Shown here in pieces: positions 55,713-64,000 of a stretch of 64,000 bases of DNA; the stretch's first letter is position 1; each line of letters opens with the position of its first letter. The translations under genes were made by a program, and so were the position numbers. Under the pieces are notes generated by a model. The model was not told the origin of the DNA. It made no database searches and worked only from the letters and a program-made list of their open reading frames with translations. This DNA is from Rosellinia necatrix (Eukaryota > Ascomycota > Sordariomycetes > Xylariales > Xylariaceae). The stretch is taken from assembly GCA_021209875.1 (NCBI GenBank), contig JAGYVD010000003.1, positions 5,208,001 to 5,272,000 of the forward strand, written 5' to 3'.

Positions 55713-57207
55713 ATGCCTTTTCCATTCGCCCTGCCCACCACATCATCATTCTCCTTCTCCTCCAGCTTCGCGAGCGAATCGCACCCCTCTCTGCCCCTCA
55801 ATGCTAGCACATCTCGAGGTGTTGTGAGAGACGCCTTGAAAAGGTATAAGAGACTCCCCCCGTCGTCACAGGAGTCCACTCTCCCATCCATCATATCGAA
55901 GTTGGACGCCTACCTGCCCTACGCCTTCGCCATCGACGCTGGCTTGAGTCGTGCGTCCCAACATGGGGAGGAAATAAACGTTGTCCTGACATCAACGCCT
56001 GTCATACAATGGCGCCCAACCATATCCGACAACGTGGTGCCTGGGAGGGAGGTCCCCAAGGTCAAGGTCCAATCTTTGGAATATGATTTGTTCTTCATGC
56101 TATCGACGTTGGGCTACGCCCGCACCTTACTAGCTCGTGCCTTACTACGTCCCCTATATCTCACCTCCGGCGCTTCAATGAGCCCTGAGGAACGCGAGGA
56201 CGCTATCAAGAACGCCACAAAGCATTTAATAGATGCAACATCAGTCCATATCTACGTGGCTCGTCGTGCCCAGGCTCTGTCAACCACTCCACCATGTGCA
56301 GATATCGCACACCCCACGGCTGAAACCCTAGTCAGTCTGGCTCTTGCCGAGGCTACTCTCCTTGGGGTCTTAAAGGACGATATACATTCGGCAGAGGTAG
56401 CCGAGAATCGGAAAGATAATCCCCAGTACCAGCAATGGGCAAAAGACAAGGAAGCCCGCGAGAACTTCGAATCGCGCATTCGTCTATGTGCGCACCTATG
56501 TCTGGATGCCGCGCAACATGCCGAGAATGCTTCCGCTTGCTGGCGAGAAGCAGCGGGGAAAGGCACAACAAAGCTCCATCATAGTTTAGTGCGATATATG
56601 GAGGCCCTTAAGAAGACCAGTCGCGCGAAAGCCTGTCGGTTCTTTGGCATTGACGCCGAACGATCTGGCCAGATAGGTACTGCGCTGGGTTGGTTGGAAT
56701 GCGGCCTTGAAGAACTGAGAGACGCCAAAAAGGGGCTAAGCCTCGGTCGTCTTGGGAAAGACTGGTCGGAGATGAGAGAGGATAAAAAAGTGGAAAAGGG
56801 CACAAATTGGGGATCAGACGCCGGAATGATGGAGGAGACCCGAGTTATTGAGTCCTTGAAGCAGAAATGGACGACATTCAATAGTGTACATTTCCCGATA
56901 CCTCTCTACCCTCCGCGCCGTACGATAGCTAAAGAATATTTAGATGCTTGCACAAAAGATACCGTCGACTACAACACTCCGGTCAAACATTCCATCCGGT
57001 AGAGCCCTCTACCGCGCCAAGGATATCAAGCCTTTCCAGCCGCCCAACCTTCCAAGGCAATCTCTTGAATCCATGCGTGCGCTCCCGGACCGGGCAGACG
57101 ACTACGAAGGAGACGGGCCCAGCTCGGACGAGGATGAAAGCACGGCCGTTGGGGCACCGGGTACACCCGATAACTACCGTAGTGAGAGCACCAGGATCTA
57201 TTATTAA
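55713..57207 (+). CDS. palC: pH-response regulator PalC (BRO1-like domain), with a one-base frame break
   Basis: PalC is a BRO1-domain protein that links ESCRT-III to the Pal/Rim alkaline-pH signalling complex at the plasma membrane. The opening MPFPFALPTTSSFSFSSSF and the next block SRGVVRDALKRYKRLPP are characteristic of PalC. The BRO1-like body includes LEYDLFFMLSTLGYARTLLARA and ends near LKQKWTTFNSVHFPIP. The start frame stops at 57000-57002, but the family C-terminus, with IPSGRALYRAKDIKPFQPP and an acidic SSDEDE tail, continues in the next frame to 57207. The two frames differ by one base, switching between about 56960 and 57000; the total length is one more than a multiple of three. 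Corrected size is about 497 residues, normal for PalC. The function is broken only if the extra base is real. Confidence 0.9.
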
Positions 57208-57724
57208 CCTAGGAATAAATGAACACAACAACTATGAGTACTCTCCCGCAACTCCCGAACGAGGCGGAGCGGCCAATGAGTATCAACGCTACCGCTTTTT
57301 GCGTTCTACGCCGGTAATGAAATGAATAATAAGCTTTAGAAACGAACCTGCATGTATTTCTTTTTTATCGTCCTGCTCAAATATACCATCTGTCAGAGAG
57401 TACGCCTATGGGGACCTAACTAGCATATCCGTAGGTATGGCGTTTTATTTAGACCAGCAATCATGGTAGCTAGGTAGCATGTAAGAGTACTACACAGGTC
57501 ACAGGCAGGGGTAATGGATTTCACAAGTTTTCCCACAATTCTCCTTCTAACTTGCGAGATATTCCCCTAATCTGCGCCGGGGTTAGTTTGCAATAGATAT
57601 CCCCCCCCCCTCTCCCCCTATCACAGTGAAACGAATATGGTAAGGGTTTATATTTATCACTATCGTTTAGAATAACCTTTTTGTTTGGCACACAGCATTC
57701 CAGAATACCAGTGCCTATCATTCA
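57208..57724. other. Convergent 3' flanks, nothing seen
   Basis: About 500 bases between PalC and the RBR ligase 3' ends, with a run of C at 57601-57610. Confidence 0.6.
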
Positions 57725-59448
57725 TCATATTTTCCCCACGTCGGGAGGAGACGGGCCAAACAAACCGAACATCAGCAAAGCAAAGCCGTTCGAACAGCCT
57801 AGACCAAACCCCCGAACTCCGTTTAACTCGTATCCCCTATCTCCAGCCCCCAATCCATAGCCAGAGCCTCCCCTCCCCCCCTCCTCCTCCTCCTCCAGGC
57901 TCTCAGCAAACCAAGCATCGATATCCTCGCCGCCCTCGAGCTCCGCGATCTCCTCGTCGTCGAGCAAGCGGTTGCGCTCCGCGACGACCTCGCGAACCCA
58001 GCAAAGCTCGGCGGCCCCGCGCCGGGCGACCTCGCGGGCCTCGGCGGCCGCGGCGTGGCGGGCGCGGCGCTCGCCTTCGTCCATGAGCTCCTCGGCGATG
58101 GCCAGCTCCTCGCGGGCGTGGTGGCGGCAGGCGTCGAGCTCGTTGCGGGACCACTTGCGCCAGGCGCGGAAGGCGGCGTCCATCTTGCGGCCGAGGTCGT
58201 CCCGGGCCCTCCGCGCGCGCTCCTCGCGCCCGTCCCGGCCGCCCCAGAACGCCCGCAGCTCCGCGGCGTAGCGCGCCTCGATGCGCCGCCTCGGCCAGCC
58301 GCGCGGCGTACTCGGCCCCGAGCGCCGCCTCGCGCGCCGCGATGCGCGCGTCCGTCCCGGCCCGCCGCGCCGCGCGCTCGCCGCCGTGGGCCTCGAGCAG
58401 CCGGCGCAGGCCTCGTCGGCGCGCGCGCGGAGGGCCCGCGCGGCGTTCCTGGCGGGCCCGCACCGCGGCCTCCTGGGCCCCGTGCAGCGTGCCGAGGGCG
58501 GCGCGGAGCGCGCCGAAGCGCAGCATGACGGCGCGCCGCCTCTCGCCCTCGCGGGCGATGCGGGCCTCGAGCTCGCGGGCGCGCCGCTCCTCGCGCGGCG
58601 CGCTCCCGGCGCAGGAGCTCGGCCTTGCGGGCCGCCTCGCGCTCGAAGGCGGCGACGAGGCGGACGGCCTCGAGGGCCTCGGCGCGCTCGCGGGCCTCGG
58701 CCTCGGCGCGCTCGCGGCGCAGCGCCGCCGCCCGCGCCTTGACCGCCCCGAGCTGCTCCATCGTGCACGCGCACCCCCGCCAGCGCGCGCCGCACACGTA
58801 GCAGAACTCGGCCCCGCACCGGCACGTCATGTGCTGGCACGCCTCCCGGTGCTCGACGTACGCGCCGCAGCCGTGGCACCGCTGCCAGCCCTCGGCCGCC
58901 GCGAGCTCGCTCGTGCGCGCGAGCTCCCAGTCGCGCGGGCAGATGCTACCTCCTCCACTCCCACTCCCTTCCCCTCCGCCACCGCCGCCGCTACTGCTCC
59001 TGCCGCCGGGGTCCTCGTGCCGCGGCCCCCGGCACGCGATGCACGTGTAGTGGCCCTCGACGCAGCGCGCGACGCCCTGCGCGGCGATGACGTACTCGGG
59101 GCGGATGAACAGGCTGCAATCCGGCCGGCTGCAGTACACGCGCTCGGCGGCCGGCAGGTCCCACTCGCGCGCGCGCTCGCGGTACCGGTCCCGCTGCCCG
59201 TCGTCCGCCGCGTGCGCGAGCACCGTCGCGCGCGGGATCGCGCCCAGGCAGCACCGGGGCGGCCACCGCTGCTCGTTCTCGCACGCCGCCGCCACCAGAC
59301 GCCCGAAGCAGGGGCCGCAGTAGTGGTGGCCGCACGACGGCGCCCGCACCGTCGCCGAGGGCGCGAAGTCGTCGAGGCAGGAGACGCACTCGCTGGGAGG
59401 GCGGGGGGGGGGTTATGGTAAGCTTCCTTTTTATATGTGTGTGTGTGT

Positions 59449-59479
<31 letters not shown>

Positions 59480-60335
59480 GTAGATATGTATAATGTAATG
59501 GGGAGATGGATCTAAAGAGTTTGGATAGATGGATGGAACGGACTTACACTTCCGGCTCTTGGAGCGAGGATGTCGGGGTCGTATTTTCTCCCGTAGCCTT
59601 CTTGATGAGATCTATCACGAACCGTTTCCTCGCCGAGAGTGTTACTAGCTCCACTTGTGATGAACTCGTGAGAAGTCTGTGTCGGGCCGCTCCGGCCGCG
59701 CTGGATTCCCCGTGCTCCGGGCTGCCGTTCAACTTCCGGAATAAACTCATCAAGGTCCGCTTCCGAGGCCGTTTCGGTAACTCGGTTAGGAAGCTTGTCG
59801 CACCGCCTACCGACCCGGCAGCGTCTTGCTCCGAGCCCGGCGGCTGCTGCGGATTATCGGTTCCGGCCGTGTCTCCATGCGCCGGGTCGGCGATGCTCTC
59901 GGGTTGTTTCGCCCTGTCGTCTTCTCGCCCGGCCTGTTCTTCCAGTGCGTGCCTAGCTATCTCGGCCTCCAGCTTCCGCTCCTCTTCTTCACGTATCCGC
60001 GTCTTAATTCTGTCGATGGACTCCTGCACGATCCGCAGCACTTCGTCTGACTCTATATCCCCGGTATATCTCAGGCCCTTAGGAGGTGGGTATTTCTCCC
60101 AGTCGACGGCGAGCAGGTCGGGAGGCGCCTCTAGGGCGGCAGTGATCTCGGCGTTGGCCGCTTTGATGGTTTGTTCTATTTCTTCTTCTTCTCCATTTCC
60201 GTCCCATTCAGTATCGACGACCTCTTGCTCCTCCTTTTCCTCCTCCTGCTGCTGCTGCTGCTGCTGCTCGACCGATACATCGTGTGCAACCGATAGTTCC
60301 TCCGTGGGGGAGGGCGCTTGCTCGATGATGATCAT
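57725..60335 (-). CDS. RBR (RING-between-RING) E3 ubiquitin ligase, frame-broken C-terminus
   Basis: Exon 1 (59548-60335, 262 codons) is acidic with Gln/Glu runs and a coiled coil. A GT-AG intron follows, and exon 2 starts at 59392 with RING1, CVSCLDDF. The IBR region follows, then RING2: CHGCGAYVEHREACQHMTCRCGAEFCYVCG, containing the active-site cysteine region that takes ubiquitin from the E2 before transfer. After RING2 comes a long Ala/Arg/Glu coiled coil coded by very GC-rich DNA. The frame of the RBR domain loses its helical pattern near 58590; the pattern continues in a second frame, and from about 58290 in a third frame that ends at 57725 with an acidic tail. At least two extra bases would restore one chain. 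The N-terminal half and domain call are firm; the C-terminal sequence is not. Confidence 0.85.
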
Positions 60336-61755
60336 ACGGGTACTGTTGATTAGCTAAAAGGGGTAAAAAAAAAAAACGGACTACGAATGATAGTGTGTCC
60401 TATTCGACATCTAGTTATAGTCGGTCTTATATCCAATCCCCAATCGTTCGTTTGTTGGAGAAGTTGAAACCATGTGTCGTTTCGCCAAGCATCGGAATCA
60501 GTGTAGATTGGATTGAATCCCTTGCTTCAATTTAATATATAGTTATATCCGCTTACACCAGGGAATCAGCGTCCTACGTGAAGCTTGAAATGATCCGACA
60601 GAAGAAATCAATGGCTGGCTTATCACGAATCGATGGGGAAATCGAATCCGCGAGGGCGCATTTCTTGACCGGTGAGGTTGACTACACGATTGGTCGATCA
60701 GCCCAGCGTTGGACATGGCCATCCTTCCGACCAGTCAGCCCCAATCACCGAGTGCCATGTTCATCGTCAGGCGGTGGGGAGCGTGCACAGGCGTTCGCGA
60801 CTGGTTAGCCGTGTCGGCTAACCGGTAGGCTCCTGCCTGGGATGGAGGGTATTGCAGCTTCAGCTGCATTGGGGGCTGAACTACCTTCGGTCTCCCTTAC
60901 GGCTAAGTACTAAGCGGGAGTGCGGGGGAGGAGGAGGCTATGTCCATGGTAGAAGTGGGATGAAACAGCCCCTCGAAATCCGAGCTTGCATCCATATTCG
61001 ACATTTTTCATGTCCATTTCCATTTCCGTTTCCATTTATATTTTCCGCTTTGTCCCACCCCCAATAGTAGATGGAGTCGTGGCGAACGTCGATCTGCAGC
61101 AAGGGATTGTTAGTTTAACCAAATTCGCTTACCGAACATGATTCCAGGCGCCATGGTCCGTTAGAAAAAGCATTTAACACCCGAGAATCCCCGGCAGAAA
61201 AGGGCCGTTTCAAGAGGCACCGAACATCTTCGAAAGGATAAAAGCAAAACAAGACAAATAAACAAAACAAAATAAAATAAAATAAACACACCATTCATGC
61301 ACTGGCTTCTGCACCATACTTCGGACAGCCCGGCAGAACGTAGCACGTATATCAAACTATCATGTATTCGTAACACCTTCGAAATTGATCATCTCGAGGA
61401 GTGTCGGAGGTGTCCGGGCCCCCCCACGCACGTGTCTGCCTACAGGGTTATGATTGATGGATGTCGATCCTCTTTAGTTTCTCCTTAAAACTAACTCCTT
61501 ACCTAGGGTAGGTATAACTACTGACTGTATGTATGCCTAAAATAAAAGCCCGAGTGGCACAGTAACTTTAGGTTAGTTACATGTGTAGTGGTGATAAAAT
61601 GCTTGGCAAGGCAATTAAATACCTAGTTCAGGTGCCCTGCTAGCAACGTTGCTAGCTCCAAACCGAATCTAGAATGTAGACTTACATCCAGCCACACTAC
61701 AGGAGATTTGCCTTCTCTGTTCCATATACCACCGCAGAAAGCGCCGGTAGGGCGG
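60336..61755. other. Intergenic, nothing gene-like
   Basis: About 1.4 kb between the RBR gene start and the hydrolase 3' end. It holds an A-rich leader near 60365, a CATTTCC repeat (61010-61037), and AAAATA/AAACA-type repeats (61250-61285). ORF 60578-60808 has no recognisable content. Confidence 0.5.
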
Positions 61756-62962
61756 TTATAATTTGGCATTGCCCTTCGCGAATTCAACCTTGTTGGTGCA
61801 GACACCAACGCCTTCCAGTTCAACTTCGACGAGATCCCCGTCTTGCAGCCACAGCTTCGGGGTCCTCCCCATTCCCACGCCGGATGGAGTGCCCGTGAAG
61901 ATCAGGTCGCCGGGGAGAAGCGTGTGCCCTTTGCTGAGAAACGAGATGGTCGTCTTGACATCGAAGATCATATCGGCCGTGTTGCTCTCCTATGTCACGT
62001 CGTTAGCGATACAACACCACACCTCCCTCCCTCCCTCCCTGTTCCGGTCCCGCTTACCTGGACCGTCTTGCCATTCAGACGCGTGCTGATCTTCAACGTC
62101 TGCGGGTCCCGGATGACCTCGCGGCTGACGATGCCTGGTCCGTAGGGCGCCCAGCCGTCGAAGCCCTTGCCCAGGGACCACTGGCCGCCGCCGCGCTGGA
62201 TCTGCCAGTCGCGGTGGGAGACGTCGTTGCCGATGGCGTAGCCGAGGACGTAGTCCAGCGCCTCCGACTCGGAGACGTCGGTGCAGGCCTTGCCGATGAC
62301 GGCCACCAGCTCGCACTCGTAGTCGAGGCCCGGCGAGTCCTGCGCCTGCCGGTGCACGGGGATCGGGTCCGTGGGGCCCGCCAGCGAGGTCACCGGCTTG
62401 TACTGCACCGGCACACATCGTGTCAGTTCAACAACCTGCTGTCATCCGTTTCGGTTATCGCGGTGGTACACCTACGAATAGGACGGGATATTTTGGAATT
62501 GGAAGGCCGGACTAGTTCAACCACTATTATCAGCCCCTGGGTCCTTCTTGGAGACTCTCGGCAGTCGGGTCAATGACCGCCGCCCGTGGGCATTCTACCT
62601 CTTTTGCGTGAAGGGCATAGTTGAGACCCAGGCATCGAACAGTCTTTACATCCTCGAGGGCCAACGGTGCTAATAAGAGCCGTACGTCGGCCACTTGATC
62701 TGTGACTTCGTGCTTCCCGAAGACGTCGCCCACGATGATCTTGGCTTTCTTCGTCTGGGCAATGTCTGTCGCGCCTTCAGGTAGGATCGCATCTCCATAG
62801 TATACCTTGCCATTCCTGGCGAGGAAACGGACGAGTCGCTATAGTTACCAGCTGCGTCAGCAAAGGGCACCCGAATATCGCAATGCGATATAATAATAAA
62901 GGTAAATAAAGGTAAATAAAGGAGGATGAAGGCAAATAACACCGTACCGAGAATGCGGGCAT
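61756..62962 (-). CDS. Fumarylacetoacetate hydrolase family protein, 5 exons with micro-exons
   Basis: FAH-family enzyme (fumarylpyruvate/oxaloacetate-type hydrolase or decarboxylase), likely metal-dependent. Five exons (62948-62962, 62599-62838, 62476-62511, 62058-62402, 61756-61989) are all in phase 0, and the total gives 289 residues, the normal length for the group. The first exon codes only MPAFS. The third is a 36-nt micro-exon coding SGLPIPKYPVLF, joining GLNYALHAKE to YKPVTSLAGP; all three blocks are family signatures. Metal and active-site regions are YECELVAVIGK, GNDVSHRDWQ and LIFTGTPSGVGMG. The substrate is not identifiable: members include human FAHD1/FAHD2 relatives and bacterial catabolic hydrolases. 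Unspliced reading across the introns meets stops quickly. Confidence 0.93.
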
Positions 62963-63854
62963 GACTATCAGAGTCGTCCAGGCGCACACAGGGGCAAAAT
63001 GATAGACGAGGGCTAGGCTCTTCGTCAGAGACGACCAAAGACTGCAACGTCAATCAATACTAGTCAGTCAACAGGTACAATAGGTACAGAATAAGAACCT
63101 TGGAAGTCGTCACAACACGCAGCATCCATAACCATAGGTAGAGACATAGAGGAGGCAGCCTTCTCTTATGTTTGTAGGAGAATAGACGGGGTTTTATCGG
63201 CGTCAGCAACGACGACAACCCGTCGGAGACGTTTAGCCTATCAGCAGTTGATCAAGCCTGCGCACGCCTGCACGCCTGCACCGGACGGACAATTATGCCC
63301 GTCTTGAAGTTGTACGGTATGTGCATATACCTGAATTACTCCACACGGCAATACAGTTCACGATTGGGGATCCGAAAGACTATCACGGCCCCTACCCGAC
63401 TTCCCTATTAGTAGGTACCTACCTTTGTGATCCATAGCTCTACCTAGGTAGGCAGGTAGAGGGCGAATTTTTGAGTTAAGGGGTGGCGCTGTATACCTAG
63501 TACCTAGGTAGTGACTAAGTAACCAACCTTAGGTACAGACACCTAGATTAGACGTCAATACTACTACTACTACTACTACACGATAGGTAGGGTACAAGTG
63601 CATAACTACGGGATGGGAACCGACAGAGGGGGTGGACCGGAAGTGGGACCGAGGGGTGGGTATAATCGAGGTGGGGAGGGGGGATTTCAAATGAGGAATA
63701 GCTCAGCCAGAAGAGGAAGGCGGTCATATTTTGGATTGGCAGAAAACTCCATTTCCGGGGGACATAGCAGGGTGATAGTAGCAAGATAGCGCAAAAAAAC
63801 GTTACCACACCATTCAGCATCCCCGAGGCGGCAGTGTTGTCAACACATTGCAAA
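62963..63854. other. Divergent promoter region with microsatellites
   Basis: About 890 bases between the FAH-family gene and the right-edge gene. Contains CTACCTAGGTAG-type repeats at 63410-63545 and a (CTA)n run at 63558-63580. Confidence 0.55.
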
Positions 63855-64000
63855 ATGGGTCCAGCAAAGGCCAATTTGAAGCGCAAAGCTTCAAATATCG
63901 AAGCCAATACTGCTGCTGCCACTGCTGCCGCTGCTACCCCCGCTACTGCTGCGCGAGTATCCGGCGAGCTTCATGAATCCGACTCGGACGACTTTGGCGA
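63855..64000 (+). CDS. 5' end of an unknown gene (partial)
   Basis: From an ATG at 63855 the frame is open to the window edge (48 codons). It codes a lysine/arginine-rich start (KANLKRKAS), an Ala/Thr run from GCT/ACT repeats, and an acidic ESDSDDFG stretch. This resembles the disordered N-terminus of a nuclear protein, but no domain is visible within the window. Confidence 0.5.
   Translation, partial: MGPAKANLKRKASNIEANTAAATAAAATPATAARVSGELHESDSDDFG

Noticed and set aside
58342..59421. 359-codon plus-strand frame over the RBR gene
   Set aside because: Ala/Arg/Pro-rich translation of very GC-rich DNA opposite a gene with clear RING and IBR cysteine motifs.
59506..60357. 283-codon plus-strand frame
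   Set aside because: Antisense to RBR exon 1. It is Ser/Cys-rich with no domain, and the minus strand has start, coiled coil and a correct splice donor.

Overview
The window is nuclear DNA of a filamentous ascomycete (Pezizomycotina, probably Sordariomycetes). The evidence is the short GT-AG introns with CTRAC branch sites, the GC-rich codon choice, and the gene families present: HET, PalC, necrosis-inducing-like protein (NLP), AA1-like, tannase/feruloyl esterase, fungal sugar porter and DAL5-type MFS. CCTACCTA/TAGGTAGG microsatellites occur throughout the intergenic DNA. I see no rRNA, tRNA, CRISPR or intact transposon. Most genes were rebuilt by hand across introns. Exon sums are multiples of three for all intact models, which supports the splice sites.

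Left arm (1-8.3 kb): AT-rich and gene-poor, looking like decayed (RIP-like) repeat DNA. It carries the end of an unknown gene, a phosphotransferase-like (APH) protein, a GRF zinc-finger mini-protein and a small Cys/His-rich protein. A degenerate repeat near 5.0-5.3 kb has a relative at 49.35-49.6 kb. Next (8.4-28.9 kb): a 612-residue orphan, a sugar porter, cytidine deaminase, a possible tubby/LOR-fold protein, a membrane-tethered alpha/beta hydrolase, a HET-domain protein, a tannase/feruloyl esterase and a DAL5-type transporter. Middle (30.9-45.1 kb): an AA1-like secreted protein, a phosphotransferase-like gene full of microsatellites, a sterol-methyltransferase-like enzyme, a repetitive GPI-type surface protein and a homocysteine S-methyltransferase. 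Right arm (46.7-64 kb): a C2-domain protein, an NLP, ALG6, PalC, an RBR ubiquitin ligase, a fumarylacetoacetate-hydrolase-family enzyme and the start of a further gene.

Two observations stand out. First, five genes (AA1-like, NLP, ALG6, PalC, RBR) are broken by what look like single extra bases, several of them in C/G runs. ALG6 and PalC are conserved housekeeping/signalling genes, so residual insertion errors in the assembly are more likely than five pseudogenes. Second, the surface protein at 39.2-40.6 kb has an unusual design: all eight cysteines sit in an acidic ECPxE motif, followed by a long YPTG repeat. There is no obvious operon-like or biosynthetic cluster. Several secreted or surface products (tannase, AA1-like, NLP, repeat protein) fit a plant- or litter-associated lifestyle, which is inference.
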